In this document: in pieces, positions 38,001-51,829 of the stretch | Numbering within the stretch: position 1 is the first letter of the stretch | How the letters are laid out: each line of letters opens with the position of its first letter | NCBI RefSeq assembly: GCF_001949145.1 | Contig: NW_019091511.1 | Span: 353,200 to 417,199, forward strand | Direction of reading: 5' to 3' | Source: Acanthaster planci | Taxonomy: Eukaryota > Echinodermata > Asteroidea > Valvatida > Acanthasteridae | DNA: 64,000 nt | Notes under the pieces: generated by a model | Told to the model about the DNA's origin: nothing | What the model saw: the letters and a program-made list of their open reading frames with translations, nothing else | The model's database searches: none | Program-made: the position numbers and the translations under genes

Positions 38001-40559
38001 AATACGTGTACGTAGTTGATGTTGACTTTTTATAGACGCAGATAAACGTTTTTATGTTCCATGTTTGTCAGACAAAAGTTTCATTGAAGACAGTCATTGA
38101 ATCAGTTTCGACAGGAACGCTACTTGAACAGCACTTTGAGGATACTGAATAGTGATTTCTTTTATTTGCGAATTTTCAAACGTTTTAACCAGTTAAAAAG
38201 TCTGTACACTTTGCCCTAGTTCAAGAATCGAAATTGTCCATCAAAATGATTCTAATTCTAAACCTGCCTTTTTAGTTATTACCCGCATGCTGTTTGAAAT
38301 CATTGTTTATTCCGTAGTTTCGTCTTTTTATATCACTGTTTCATGAATATGTAGATTGGAATTGTAGTTAGTGCGCATTTTTATCGGCATTTATGACTTT
38401 ACATTTCCGACGGCTGTTATTTGTAGTGACATTTATCGCTCGAATGTCTACTGTTTGCATCGGCCTTTATTCATAGCGACAGGAACCGAGAACGGAAGTT
38501 GTAAATCGCGTGGACTTTTCCAGCTAACTTCTTTGCATCATTGAGGTGGCGCTCGGTTAGCGTGTCAGGCGACGAACGCTCTCATTCAGGAATTTTGCAG
38601 CTCCATTGCTTCTAGACGAAGTAAGTACTGACTTAACATATTTTGGCAGAAATTCTGAATAATACGCAAGGGGACAGGCTTGCTCTCAGTGACTTTAGGT
38701 CCGTTTGTCATAGTTCTCTTGACCTTTTTATTGACTGTGATTTTTATAAACTTCTGTGCAAGTATTACGGTCGGGTTTTTTTTTCTAGAAAAATTATTCA
38801 AGCATACGACGCGATATCAGTGCACATGGCAACCCGTTTAAAGGATTTGTACTCCCGTTCAACCCTTGAAAGAAGTAAGAAAAATCTCCGGAAAATAATC
38901 AAAGAAGTGGAAAATGACAGTTTTACGACAAAGAATAATTATGGAAAAATTACCGGTTTTACCTAACTTTGTGTCTCATTTTCACAATTTGTCAGGTTAA
39001 CCTTGAAATAACTTTGATGCCATATGAAAGACTAGTAACCCTTATGAACAAAAATGTTTATTACTTCCAGGTAGAAAACGTTTTTAATTTCACTTCGTTT
39101 TTCATTGGGACGCATTTTTCGTCATTTTCGGTCTTTTTCACCTTACTCAGTGCCTGCATATTCACACTTTCGCCGAATTCACCTGAGATCATCGGTGATA
39201 CTGTGTGGAAGACTGATGAATCATTTGTATGCATCATTTCATTTCTTCAAGATCGAGAACCATATGTCTGAACTACGTTTCGTGTTTCATGCGGATTCCA
39301 ATTTCCGCGCTATGAGTTTGTCAAAATGAGATAAAGGAGATTCTCGTCGGAGCTGGTGAACATTTTCATGTGGTTCATGCCTGTATATTACATGTAAAAC
39401 TCGGGATATAAACCGCGAATTTCAACATTTCCTTGCAATGTTATAATGACAAATAGACCTCGGTTTCAATAATAAACTTCATGTTAACTTACTGTACTTT
39501 TTGTGTTCGTCTTTCGTTCCCCAGTCGCTGAATTTGACGCTCACAAGGCCGACGGTAAGAGGCGGAATGAACGGAATCGGTGCTGAGCTAGGTCGATATG
39601 CAAACGCGTCCGGTCAGGAAGAGCTGGCGGCCCAAATCGACTTTACCCTCAATCAGTGTTCAAAAATAGTGTTACCAAATCTGTGTTGAAAACTTCGAAA
39701 TCATTCAGATAAATATTATTACCCTTACACTCATAATTCTTTCAGTGTCGTGAAAATAGTCCGAAATAAAAAGGGTTGCATTCGGAATTCAGTTTGTGTT
39801 CCGAAAGGTGGTGCACTTGAGTAAATCTCAGAAAATCCCACATTAACGTCGAAATTTCTTTGAAATTGATAACGATCAAGGAATTGTTAACTACACAATA
39901 CTCAAATCAAGCTTCTAAGAAAATGGTTTTCTAGTTTTGAGAGCATATTAATGACACATAATCCCGCTTGGAAACAAAATGTATGTACCTAATCTCGCTC
40001 GCTCTGAATGTCCTAGGATTAATCATTTAACATGAGCCTTTGCTCAAAACTTACCATGAAAACATAAGGACATAATTTAGTGAGTTTAGAAAACATTCTT
40101 CAATTTTAAAGGGTAATTAAAAATGCAAATACGTACCAAGTAAATACGTGTATCATTTGAAGACCATTTCAATGACAGGTTCCACTGGGCAGGTGTAACA
40201 GGTGCACGGAAAAAAGTCACTTATATATATAGACCACTAATTTGTAAAATGATAGACGTGGCATCTCCCGGCTTTCGCAAAGTTATTTTTTGGCCTGTGG
40301 TGCCCTGGACGAATCTTCATTTAATGTACTGGCTTAAAATGACCAATGAAATTCTTTCGTGGCCAGATTATCAAAGTGCGCAATAACTATCTTAATACCC
40401 TCACAGAAGTATGTCGGAAATACATACCGTTCATTTAACGTTCGATGAACGCTCCGAAAATACTGTTGTCGGAAGTCATTTGGTAAGAGATGACTGAGAT
40501 ATCAGCTGCTGTACTTTCGATATTTATCCGGAACAATGATACATTCTTTCATAATTCCC
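35047..40559. other. Gene-poor intergenic region
   Basis: About 5.5 kb between WDR45B and the FMO upstream region. Open frames here (for example 37459-37902 and 38643-38966 on the plus strand) show no recognisable domain, no codon-like composition and no conserved context, and I do not call them genes. A donor-like site (gaa|gtaagta) at about 38618-38627 follows a GC-richer segment and could end an unseen non-coding first exon, with a possible acceptor near 39524. This is weak. Confidence 0.5.
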
Positions 40560-41059
40560 TTCAGATTACACTTTGAATTGCCTTCATTTTCATCCTCTTA
40601 TTTAATGACTTATCTCTCGTGACTCATCCACATAGAACGTGCACATAAAGGGGCAGGGCCTACCCATACTGCCCCACTACACATTTTTAGGTAGGCCTAC
40701 CTGTGAGGCTGACTTACATTTCAGTGAGACTCACTTGCAATAGACCGACTGCGCCACTAAATCCACTAAGTCACGTTACCTAGAGTGGGTATTGAACATC
40801 AACAAACATGGCACCTTTCAATAGCAAAGTGTGTTATAGGTGTTATTTACCAAAAATACAGCCAATTTTTGGTCTAGTGCCTAGTACATCAGTAGTCTAC
40901 CTACAGTTAACCGACAGACGGCCTTAATTTTGGTCAATGACACTTATGACACACTTTGCTGTAGGAGGACGCTATGTTTGCTGATGTTGATACCCATTGT
41001 AGGTCACATGACTTAGCGGCTGCAATTAGTCTATTGGTCAACTTAAATTCGCACAGACG
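40560..41059 (+). promoter_or_regulatory. Upstream region of the FMO gene, duplicated at 53345-53839
   Basis: The 500 bp before the FMO start codon is repeated upstream of the truncated second copy, with several small insertions and deletions in the distal half and high identity in the proximal 200 bp. It contains a short palindrome (gtaggcctac, 40691). It presumably includes the promoter and 5' UTR. No unambiguous TATA box is seen. Confidence 0.5.
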
Positions 41060-44019
41060 ATGCAGGAGAAGACAGTCGCCAGATCAGTCGCCATCATTGG
41101 CAGTGGGGTGACCGGCTTAGCGGCCATCAAGTGTTGCCTCGACGAAGGCCTTCAACCAACTTGCTTCGAGAAGTCCGACACCATCGGCGGTCTGTGGGTC
41201 TACCGTGACGGCACGGACTTCCAGATGACTGGCTCAGTCTTCAAGTCCAGCGTTACCAACACCAGCAAGGAGGCCATGTGTTTCAGTGACTTCCCCTTCC
41301 CTAAGCAGTGGCCAAATTTCTTACGCAACGCTGATATGAAGAAATACTGTGACCTTTACGCCGAAAAATTTGGTCTTACTGAGCACATTCGCCTATCCAC
41401 TCGAGTAACTTGCTTGAGCCAGGCGCCAGATTATAACACTACCGGTCGATGGGTTGTAACATCTAGACAACAGGAGAGCGGGGATGGAGTAACAAGTCAG
41501 GTGTTCGACTCAGTAATGATTTGTACTGGAATGTTCAACAACCCCTTTCGGCCCAACTTTCCGGGTCTAAGTGATTTCCAAGGCAGGGTCATGCACAGCC
41601 ACGACTACCGCAAGCCGGTAGGTTTCGACGACAAGCGTGTTGTAATCATCGGTTTTGGAAATTCAGCCATAGACGCAGCAGTGGATCTGAGTCGATGCGC
41701 CTCACAGGTAAGCCGTTTTTCAACGTTTTTTCGATTGGCAAAGGGCAAAACAAGATGTATCTAAAAAGTTGTCCCTCCCCCAAAGGAAATACATTAACTG
41801 TTAGTGACAGTTACTGACTCGAAGGTTCGAAGTGGCCAAGTGATTTTGGCAAGTTTAATTATTAAGACAAGTGGTAAAAATGTTTGCTGTTACGTGGGAC
41901 GGATAATTGGGGATTCGAATCGCATCTGAGTAAGCGCGTAATTTTTTCGGCACGAATATCCTGAAACTAAAAGTAATCACAATGTTTATAAGAGATCGTT
42001 GCGCATTACCAGCCGTGGGATTTGTCGAAATTGACAAGTCAACCATCTGGCAGTAGTTAACAAACGTTTTTTTTTTCAGTCGATTTGATGACATGCTGTA
42101 TTGACCGAGTCTTTCTCTCCATGGATAATACCAGACAACATTTTTCACTCTTACAATTAACAATCACCAAAGAGTCCTCTATTACAGACTTCTGCCAGTT
42201 GTCTACCGACCTGGCATCCAAACCTATCTCCTCCGGTCATCATCAGGGCAACTTTCCCTCAGTGAATCATGAAAAGTCAGTTAAGCTTAATGTCACGTTG
42301 AGCTATCATAAATATCCTTCACTATCCATGACATATCTACCGTGATTCGTGTCCTTAAATTACGACCATTTTGTCAATTTTGATTTATTTCCCTGCTGTG
42401 TTTGCGAGTATTCATGACACTCATCAGCTTTGTCATCTCAAGCAAGGCAGACTGCATGACTCAAGTTAATGACTCGACTCGAATCCGAAGAAACACACTT
42501 TTTGGTAACTCGACTCGATTCGAGTCCCGACGGGTAAATGACTCGACTCGAATCGAGTCTCTGCGACCAAATGACTTGACTCGAATCTCTCGTGGAGACG
42601 CGACTCGAGTACAAGCTAATAAGACTCGAGTCTCAAAAATATTAAAAGCAAAATAGTTTTCTAGATACCTGTCACCCTATTTAATTTCAGTATGTCTAAA
42701 TGAAAACAGGAAATCCACAAAAATGACTTACATGTACTTGTGTTTTTATTGTATTTTGTTCCAAAATATGTGACTCAAATTGACTTGATCCCGGTACTTG
42801 ACTCAACTCGACTACACAAAGTGACTCGACTCGACTTCTTGACTTAATTACTCGACTTGACTCGAGTCACAATGTTAAAATGACTCGACTCAAGTCACCG
42901 AATTTAGTGACTCGAACAACACGGTGGGTGACGTAGGTGAATACCTGTGGCCTAATCCTACGCTTTGGTTTTGGTTTTAACATGGTTATATATCTAATTG
43001 TAAGGTTTTTCTTGGGTTTTGGGGTTATTTTTTCTCACAATCTGTAGGTGTTCCTTAGCAAGAGACGTGGAGCATGGCTTGTTAGCCGCAGGGCTGATAA
43101 TGGCTATCCATACGACTTGATGCACTTGAGACGTTACCGCTTAATCCTCTCCGAGCTCCGGGAGATGTCCTTTAAGAAGATGCTTCGCAGTCGGTATGAG
43201 TTGATTAACCACGCTCTTCAGCCTGCTGGGAATTTCCGTCGATGCAACAATCGCGTCATCAACGAGGAGCTTCCAGGTAGTATCTTGAATGGCTCCGTAG
43301 TCATAAAAGCAGCACCAGAGCACTTCACCAAGACTGGGTTGGTTTTCAAGGATGGGAGCTTTGAGGATGATATTGACGTGGTTATCATAGCCACTGGCTA
43401 CAGCTTCACTTTACCTTTTAAGGTGGACTGTCCAGCCCTTGAGACCGACCCCAGGCTAGGCCGGCTGCCCCTGTATAAGCTCCTTTTCCCCTTGGGTCTG
43501 GCGCACAATACACTCTCAGTAAACGGAGCCTTCGAGCTTCTAGGCCCGGTCATCCCTTGTGTGGAGTTACAAGCACGATGGGCATCGCGAGTCTTTAAGG
43601 GATTGGCAAAGTTGCCACCTCAATCTGAAATGGCTGCAGTAGCATTGGAGACTGTAAATGGTTTTGATGTGCCCTGCGTCCGTTACGTCACTCACGTCGG
43701 GTATGCGGACTCGATCGCGTCTGAAATCGGTGTCAGGCCAAGTCCGTTCAAGCTCTTCTTCCAGGATCCAGAACTAGCTCTGCGATGCATGTTTGGCCCA
43801 CATGTACCGTACCAGTATCGCTTGGTAGGTCCGGGTAGATGGGCTGGCGCTAGAGAAGCCATCAAAACGGTTTGGGAGAGAGTTCTGGCACCGACAAAAA
43901 CCAGGCATGAAGATCCTAGAGAACGCTCTCTTTCCACGATTTCTGCTCTACTTGGTATATTTACCTTGATGCTTGTTCAATCACTCCTTCTAATTTACAA
44001 TTTCATATGTTCTTTTTAG
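41060..44019 (+). CDS. Flavin-containing monooxygenase, intact, 2 exons, 539 aa
   Basis: FMOs are FAD/NADPH enzymes of the ER membrane that oxygenate soft nucleophiles (N and S) in xenobiotics and metabolites. Exons 41060-41707 and 43048-44019 join in phase. The FAD motif GSGVTG is at residues 14-19, the FMO signature FQGRVMHSHDY at 173-183, the NADPH motif GFGNSA at 198-203 and the ATGY motif at 331-334. The C-terminus ends in a hydrophobic anchor (ISALLGIFTLMLVQSLLLIY), typical of microsomal FMOs. Length is normal for the family. The start is chosen at the ATG directly before the Rossmann strand. Only one intron interrupts the gene; it holds a repeat. A truncated copy of the 5' end lies 12.8 kb downstream. 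Which FMO subgroup it belongs to cannot be told from sequence alone. Confidence 0.96.
41826..41945 (+). repeat. Possible decayed tRNA-derived SINE in FMO intron
   Basis: The sequence ggattcgaatcgcatctgag resembles a mutated B box plus the 3' acceptor region (ctgagtaagc followed by Ts) of the SINE at 21975. The A-box end is too divergent to be certain. Confidence 0.35.
42455..42915. repeat. ACTCG-based degenerate simple repeat in FMO intron
   Basis: The words actcgact, tcgagtc and cgactcgaat recur many times from 42471 to 42605 and again from 42790 to 42910, with a normal-looking stretch between. The motif is partly self-complementary (gactcgagtc), so the region can fold. The open frame across it is an artefact of the repeat. 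Confidence 0.75.
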
Positions 44020-44377
44020 AACGCATACTATTTAAGCAGGTAAAACCGCCTTCGCCAAAACCAGGTGTTATAAAGGGGAAGAGTGGATGAAGCTACACGT
44101 ATGTAGTAGGTGATTTTGTCCCAAAACTCGAAGAGTAGATTTGCTTTACATTTATTACAAATAGCAAAACATTGTTTTGTAGAACAATCCGCTAGTTTTG
44201 TGTACGAAATTTAAAATAGATATTTAAAACTGTGTAGGGGGGCTTTATAAATTGTGCTTGTTCTTATAACTTGACAAAAAGAAATATGAATTAAATTAGA
44301 TAAGTGTTATTAAGATTTTCACTGAGATTGCTCGTGATTGAAGAATGAACAACAAGTGAAATACACTTTGTAATGTT

Positions 44378-44535
44378 TGCCAAAGGATTTGCGCATGCGC
44401 TCTATGAAGTTGCAACGCAACCAAATTTCCATTGCAACTTTCAGACTCACTGACTTTGATTTACAGTGAACCCTATTTTGTTTCAAATATCCATTCCTCT
44501 GTTTTTCGAAGATCATGAGGCAATCAATATTACTT
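44378..44535. repeat. Dispersed repeat, diverged partner at 62350-62505
   Basis: The two segments share blocks such as caaatatccattcctc and atgaggcaatca and a common order of matches at moderate identity. They lie on opposite sides of the 45590/61118 repeat pair, so they are not explained by one simple tandem duplication. Confidence 0.55.
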
Positions 44536-45589
44536 TAGCATTTAAAATATTCCACGAAGTTCCTGAGGGCACAGATGTCGTTACATTTACAGTGTTAATT
44601 TACCCCTCCGTGATTTTCGATGCAAATATTGAAATCCTAAATTGTTAAACCTAAAATTTGTGCATACAATATGCGCGACGACAGACTGTCGTACTAAATT
44701 TTTAATGAGATTCTCTCGAAACAGGTAATTCAGCGAACACTACAGAAAAACCACTTAAACTGCAGCACCTGTTGATGCCGAACTGGCTGAAAGGATAAAA
44801 CGTCTGCCTGACATAAGTTTGCTCTGGCATTACGCAAACTCCTTAAAAAAATAATACAACTTGAAGGTTATTTTTAAGGAAATGGGACGAGGATTTTTGT
44901 TCAAAGATTACGTTCTAAAAGTTCTAACACGTGACCCTTGTTACAAATAAATGCATTTACCGCCCTCATTTCTTCATTTTAAATTTATTCGACTGGTTGA
45001 GTGGCTTTTTAAGCGATTACGCGAGTTTGTTTCTATATCAACAGGGACACTAAACAATTTAGGACAGAAAATGCGCCCTTTGGGTAAGGGCACCCAACTG
45101 GAAAAACACGTTCAAATTTCATTTGGAGCAGAAAGCAAATGCCGAACAATTGGGTGCCCTGGGTTAATTAAAGCCATATACACACGTCCGGTGTGTGCGT
45201 TTATCAAGAACTTATTTGGGCTATGTGGCTTTTTCAAGGAAGGCGAGAATTCATTGTTGTTAGCCAGCTCTGACAAGCTTGTAGTGCATGTAAATGATGT
45301 ACTGTGGAATGTTTGCTAAGATAACTTCCAAATTGCTGAGGATGGCTCAAGTTTTGCTATGCCAAGCGTTTGTAGTCCACATCACGAGACCGAACCTGTT
45401 TTCTTCTGAAGACAAGTATAGTGAGGAATATGTACATTTTGTCTTGACTTAATACCAAACTTAGTCTAAACAGCCAACCACCTACACATTTTCTGCTGGC
45501 AGTCTGCATGAAATCTGGACATCCAAGAAAGTTTGCAAGCCAAACTGTGAGTTTCAAATCTTTTTCCCGCTCTTAATTATTCACAATGT

Positions 45590-46370
45590 TAGGAAACGTT
45601 GAGCCAGTAATCAACGTTTCGTAAAAGTGAGGAAGAATTCTTGTCTTTGTGTGATAGTATGCAATCTTTGTGGGAATTTTGGCTGTTGAACGAGCAAGTG
45701 ACATGAGTCACACAGTGCTAATTCGAATTCACCTATCATGGCGGACGTAACAGGAAGACACTATTTAGTTTGGGTAAATCTTTAGAGTTTGCTCACATTT
45801 ATCCACTTCAAATGGCGTTTTCCTGTTGTGTCTATCGTACCTCAAATAGGCTAATTGCCAAGCCCCGGTTGGAGATCTCTAGTGTACTGTTTTGGAATCG
45901 AAGTGATCATACTAGAAGAGATAGCAGGCTATTAAATCAGCTTGCAAACTAGCAGTTTCTTGATGCCTTACGGTAACTTGAAACTGTGTTCGATGCGCAC
46001 GACGGCAGTGATGTTGTAAAACCTAATTGTAAGTTTGAACGTAAAGTGAAGGTTGATGTCGATTTTGACTGCGTTTTGAAGGTAAAAAAGAGTAATTTTT
46101 TGTTGAGTTCAAGAAACTGAAAGATTGGTCAAATTAAAAGGTATCAGCCTAAATGTATGGGTTGCCCTTTTTATTTTCCGTAAACCTAAGTTTACCTGTG
46201 TAAAGTCAAACAAGATTTGTGATTAAAACTAAGCCTCAAGGGCAGGTTTTATCTGGCTTATTTCTAACAAATTAGCCAAAAACATCGAAAGAACTCTATA
46301 TATCAATCAGAATGGGTCACTAATGTTTTCCTGCAGTGACCTATCAGCCATCTGAAAGAATGAAATGTCC
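45590..46370 (+). repeat. Long direct repeat, partner at 61118-61820
   Basis: The segment matches 61118-61820 over most of its length, for example gggaattttggctgttgaac and attaaaaggtatcagcct. It contains ATGGCGGAC at 45738, beginning a short frame that is broken here by a one-base loss, and a second open stretch (about 45981-46121) whose C-terminal residues KVKVDVDFDCV are kept in both copies. In the partner, about 200 bp of the middle is replaced by a palindrome. It is unknown whether this is a gene duplicate or a mobile repeat. Confidence 0.75.
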
Positions 46371-48029
46371 TCGAAGTCAAATTCGTTCTATATTTATTAG
46401 TGTCGTCGTTTATGCAAGAAGTGTCGGAAATTTATTAGTTTTTGTCCTGTATAAATCACCATTGTCCTTTAAATGTACTTTTGTCCTATATATAAATTGG
46501 TTTGGTACGCCATGTGTTAGTTTCGCCCTTTATATACTTCTTTTGTCCTTTATATATTTGTTTCTAATCATTTTAAATTTATTTCACTTTCGTCATCGTT
46601 TGATTTTTTGTACTAATAAAGTCTTAAAGGGCGCTTTATACACAAAGGCACATGGGAGTGAAAATACGTGGCGTGCATGCAGACTGTTCTCCATGTTATC
46701 GTGGAGAGAGTCTGCACGAAGGTCCCAAAGGCAACGACCATAACGGGTTGCGGGAAGCGTAATTTTTTTTCCTAGGCGGGTTAGGGGTAATTATAGTATC
46801 AAAACCCGTACGCATGCGTGTTACTCACAGAGATTGCCTTTCGTGACACGGATGACGTTGAAGCTACCACTAGTACGTGCCGTACTTTTCCACCGTGACG
46901 AAAGTTTTTGAACAAAACACCAACCTATGGAAGACTAGCACTGCTATGATCTTTGATATTTTTGTCGAAACTTTGATTCGATAATTTCAGTGCACCACGT
47001 TTGATTAGTGCCCAGGGTTACGATAGTGATTAGTAGGAACAAACTCTTGCAGATGGCGTTCATGTCCCATGTAAGCACCTAAGAAATCGTGAATTAGGCC
47101 TATGGCTCAATATTTTCAAAGTTCTCTGAACTGAATACATTATGTTCGTGTGCAAGGCTCGCTAGGATTTATCACGATCAAACCTTAAGGCATTGTATCA
47201 ACGAAAAGTTTCTATCCTTATACATAGTTCATTCTCTTTGTAAACAATTTTTTGATTGAAAATCATTTTTTGGACTTGCTTTGCATTTATTTTGAATTGC
47301 CTACTGGACTTTATTTTACTTGTTTGTAACGGAGTGTAGACCCACAATTGGAATTATCATACTTTCATGCAGACCCCCGTCAGACTAGCATAGTGTCAGG
47401 GTTTTGGAATGGTAAGTGTTCTCCATAATTTCAATTCATGCACTTCATGCCCTGTCAACTCGATTTTTGTTGGGGGGGGGTTCAGGAACGTCTCAAAACG
47501 CCGTTCAGTTTCTGTTTAGTTGAAAAGTAATCGTCAGAAATCTACCAGTGAAATGTAAAGGACAGCCCTTCCTGAGAATCCTGACATGCTTGAGGATTGG
47601 AGTTAGTCTTGCCAAATGTTCTGCGTACTGAGGCATCACTGAGAATACGTGCATAAAGCGACAAAAACTAGGCAAGCACTTCCTGAAAGACAGTACTCAC
47701 GGCCTACACTGAATTTTGGACTTGCATGTAAACTCAAGCTTTCCGTTGTGATTGCACGGGACACATGTTTGTTCCTATGATCACCACAGTTACGTTTTGG
47801 CAGTAATTGAATGTGGTGCACTGAAATTATCGAAGCAGTCTGCCATAGGTTATAGAGTTTTGTTCACAAACTTCCGGCACGGTAGAGCCGCCACTGTTCA
47901 CGTACATGTAGGCCTACGTGACTTCTGGCAGCTTCAACAACGTTCGCATGACGAATCCCGATCTCGTACGCACGCGCTGGGGTCTTGATATTAACATAGA
48001 GCCTGAAAGCAAAACCTCCTAGGCCGTCT

Positions 48030-48170
48030 TCAAATACTCAACCTCCGTCTCGGGCTTCGTGTAGGAAATCAAATCCCCGATTGTGGGCCTGAAGCGTTTA
48101 ACTTAAATCGGCCCAGTACTTTAATGTTTGGCTCTTTGCATCTTACTTGAGGTTTTGTGGCACTATCAGA
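48030..48170 (+). repeat. Direct repeat, partner at 52529-52670
   Basis: The shared core is ccccgattgtgggcctg and gttttgtggcacta, with moderate divergence between. This copy abuts the LINE remnant at 48160. The second copy has no LINE after it. Probably a dispersed non-autonomous element or a fragment. Confidence 0.65.
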
Positions 48171-48445
48171 CTTGGGTTGGGAATCACTGGAAAGCCGTCG
48201 GGCTGTATCCGGACTCACACTCCTGTTTAAGTCCATATATCATACGATAGCCATCAACACTGGCAAGTATCAACTGTATCAAGTCACACTAGCCGCCAAT
48301 AAAATTCACACCCGGAAATCAACTGCAACTTCCTTTGTTCACCCCACCATCAAAAAGGACTGTTACAAAAATACTCATTTTTGCTAGAACCATAGTTGAG
48401 TGGAACCTACTGCCAATAGACATACGACAAGTAACTAACAGCTGA
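48160..48445 (+). pseudogene. 3' remnant of a non-LTR retrotransposon (LINE) reverse transcriptase ORF
   Basis: The translated sequence LGWESLESRRAVSGLTLLFK, followed by a threonine/arginine segment and then, after a frameshift near 48386, ARTIVEWNLLPIDIR, matches the well-known C-terminal tail after the reverse transcriptase domain of jockey/CR1-type LINEs. Only the tail is present; the catalytic domain is absent. It is a dead, 5'-truncated copy. Confidence 0.8.
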
Positions 48446-49079
48446 CAGGCTGCAGACAAAATTAATCAACATGGATCTAAATACTTTCATCAGGGGAGCC
48501 CACGATTAGTATACACTGGCCACCACACACCTGTAATAGTATATCTCGTTTGAGGAGTTTGCTTGCCTTACTAAGAATAAGAAGAACTAATTCTAACTAA
48601 TTATTCCGTAATTCTTCATCTGCGTATGAGACCACCGAATTACGCTGTTCTTCGTGTACTTTGGATTTTTGGAAGTGATAGCTCAGTATTTGGCAGGCTA
48701 TTTCTCTTTTAGGTCAGGCCATTTTTCAGTTTCCATAAATTGATATGCTAGCAAATATTTTACAAAAGGCTTTTTAGGAATAGAGTTATTAAGAAGTAAC
48801 TGAACAAAAAGAGATTACAAATTCTAAAATTTCTGCGCGTTATTTTTCCTATCCAAGGGTTCCGGAAGTGCGCCATCAGGGGTCAGCTTTCTGGCTCAAT
48901 TACCCCTAACCCTCTTTGGAAAAAAAAATACGCTTGGGGGAACCGCTGTTGCAGTTTGCCTGTGCATGCGCATGCCGAAAATAGCCGAATCGTCCAAAAA
49001 GGTTCGGACCTTCGGGCTGAACACCGTCGAAAAGATTAGATGCTCTCTCAATTTAGATGCTTTCAAATTCGGGTGAAAA

Positions 49080-49420
49080 GAGATTTCGGCTGACAGTGCG
49101 TGCGCCGAAAAAAATGTTTCGACTTTAAAACTTCGTTCCAATATCTTGAGAGAATGCTGGATTTGTAAAATCTTATTCGAATTTTGAAAATATGTTCACC
49201 CTTTAAAATGTATTCCAAACTAGAAAATATGTTCCTTCTATACAAATTCATTGCTCTTTAAAAATCCAATCGAATCTAAAGAAAAATGTATTGTATTTTA
49301 AAAATTTCGTTCAGTTTTTATAAATGCATTTCAAAAGTAAAAAATACGATCTTTTTGATTTGACATTCGTTTTTTAAAATACACTCGTTTTTAAAAACAC
49401 TTTCAATTTTTAAAAAAGGC
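49080..49420. repeat. AT-rich degenerate tandem array (TTTAAAA-NN-TTC units)
   Basis: Words of the form tttaaaa or gaaaatatg followed by ttc recur about every 20-28 bases. The units are too diverged for a fixed period. No gene is seen. Confidence 0.45.
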
Positions 49421-51829
49421 GTCATATTCCGTTGGCAAAACATGTTACCTAAAATCATTTTACAAAAATCATTTTACCCTAATTCCGCTCTGTACCTTCA
49501 CTTAAACAAGTTTAAGTCTCCGTATTTGCCGGAAGCTTAGTATCAAGTTAGTACCAAGTTAGTTTAATGTCAAGAGAATTTTAGTCAAAAGGGGAGACAG
49601 GGAAAACAAACCATTGTCTTAAGGCGAACGGGTTACTCTCAACCATGAAAACAACTTACTCTGTCTGTGTGATTCATTGCAGTCCTTGTAAAATCATCAA
49701 CATCAGGTAAACAACGTTCTCTATAACTTGGGTTACACTTGCATTATTCTTTTGTTTGTAGCTAAAATTTTACAATGGTAGCGTACATAGACATCGTCCA
49801 AAGCTGCATAACTGAAGTTTCGATGACTAATTATCGTCTACTTTCGTAAAGATTACTTTTGAAGTGCTTTGCCCTGGAGTTATGCTTGGATTCTTGACTG
49901 GTCTGGAAAGGTCTTGCACGGGTAGCTGCAGAGAAATGCGAACGCGCTGCACGCTCAGCTCTATGCGCGTATCTAACGCACTGCTTGGTTCATAAAACAG
50001 CCATTCGGCAGCTTATAACAGGGCTGCAAAAAGCAGTTGTACTATAAATTTGATAGCTTCAAAGCCGGTACGAAGGCAGGCAGGACGCTGCAGTTACACC
50101 ATTCTCATAGTTGCCACTGCTTGAAAAAAAAATTCAAGAACATCTTAAAAAATCGAGACCCATCTTGAAACCTTCAAAGAAATTCTGAAAAATTTACAAA
50201 TCTTGCAAAATTTCAAAAATCAGACAAAAATATAAATTTCATTTGGAGATTTAACTATATTGTCCAATATGTACGTATGGGCTAGTTTACTGGTATTTGT
50301 TTTAAATTGGTTGATCTTAAAAAACGTCTGAATGCCAAACTTAGAGTCACACTGTGTGTGTAAGCATAGGCTAGGCACGTAACTCACGTCTTGTTCCAAG
50401 CATGAGCTTATAATCACCAGGCTACTTGAGTGTAGTATCTAAGTCATAACGTGAAAATCTATGGTTGCACTACACCAAATACGCGCCCATCGAAAACAGT
50501 GCAGAATCCGACCAAATAACGCCGCCTATTGACTCTTGGGAAGAGATTGGCCTCCGTTTTTTTCACTTAAAACTCAAGATTATGGCCAGAGGATCACTTT
50601 TTGTTTCAATTTTATGGGGGTTAGCCGCGTGATTTTTTTTTTAAATTCACCTCTCCCCGAAGATACCCCCCAAATATTAATAAAACTATGCGCTCAGTTC
50701 TGAATGTAGCCGCCCGCCTCTATTCAAAATAGGCCCGCAATTTTGGGCCTTTTGTGAAAGAAATACTCCGAACTGGAAACTGCCAGTCCCAAATTTGGGA
50801 TTTATAGATGATGATCATGACATATATTATTGTAAACTAGAACGGCAAAGCTGCCACGGCTCGCTGCTTGTTGTGAATTTGAATTTCTTTCCTGTAATAA
50901 CAGCTTATGTTAAGAGACATCCAAGTTATACATATATGGTTATTAAATTATACCAACCAAGCTTCATCAAAATTTTTACAAGACTGGTTGACATACGACT
51001 GCAATACAGATGTGTAAGATATTTTACTGACCTTTGCAATACAATTCATTGTACTCTCGGAGAAAAAACCTAGTCAGTGCTGTGTGCAGACTGTGTGTTG
51101 AAAGGTGCCTGTCGTTTAAAAGTAAAGCAACAAAGACCACCACCAAGGGAGATCCAGGTACAAAGGCTTCACAGTTATTTACAGGAGAGAGGAATGCCTA
51201 TAGAAAGTGGGTCCAACCAGGACAGTCAAACTATACCTGGATGTTTATGTCACGGACCATTTACCCAGGGATGTACAACCGCGAGTGGCCCCAGTGCAAA
51301 CTCATGTGTGACCTTGGTTCCATGCGTGTTACGGATTGATATTACCCCGCAGGCGCTCTCGACTTTCTCGAAAAAACTCGCGACCACGTGACACGGGTTG
51401 CAGCATGTACAGTGCAACCGTGGTTACGCCGAGACGACGCGCCGACGCAGTGCTTAAATCTATTTGTTTTGACGAATAAATCTTCTTCATTTATCGATTT
51501 CAAGGAGAAACGAAGTATAATGAGGCAAAATTCCCCAATTTTGTGGTACACTTTTCTCAGAATGTATTGATCTTGAGCAGCATATTTTTTTTAGAAAGGG
51601 TGTACCCTGACTTAAAATATTACAAGAAACAAAGTGGTAGACAGGAATATATGTTTTATTATTAGAGAAGGTGTTACATAATCCAACTTAATTTCTGCTT
51701 TGATATTGTGCCGGCCGTAACACACACTGAACCAGCTCTGAGCTTAGGTTGCACATCCCCTGGTATATGGTCCGTGATTATATAAACTTTGCATTTGCGA
51801 GTTTGGTGGCTGGTGCATAATTACGCCCT

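Noticed and set aside
38643-38966. 107-codon plus-strand frame
   Set aside because: No recognisable domain. It is preceded by a donor-like site and so lies in a likely intron, if anything.
42402-42656. 84-codon frame in the FMO intron
   Set aside because: It is generated by the ACTCG repeat (NDSTRIES-type periodicity) and lies inside a supported intron.
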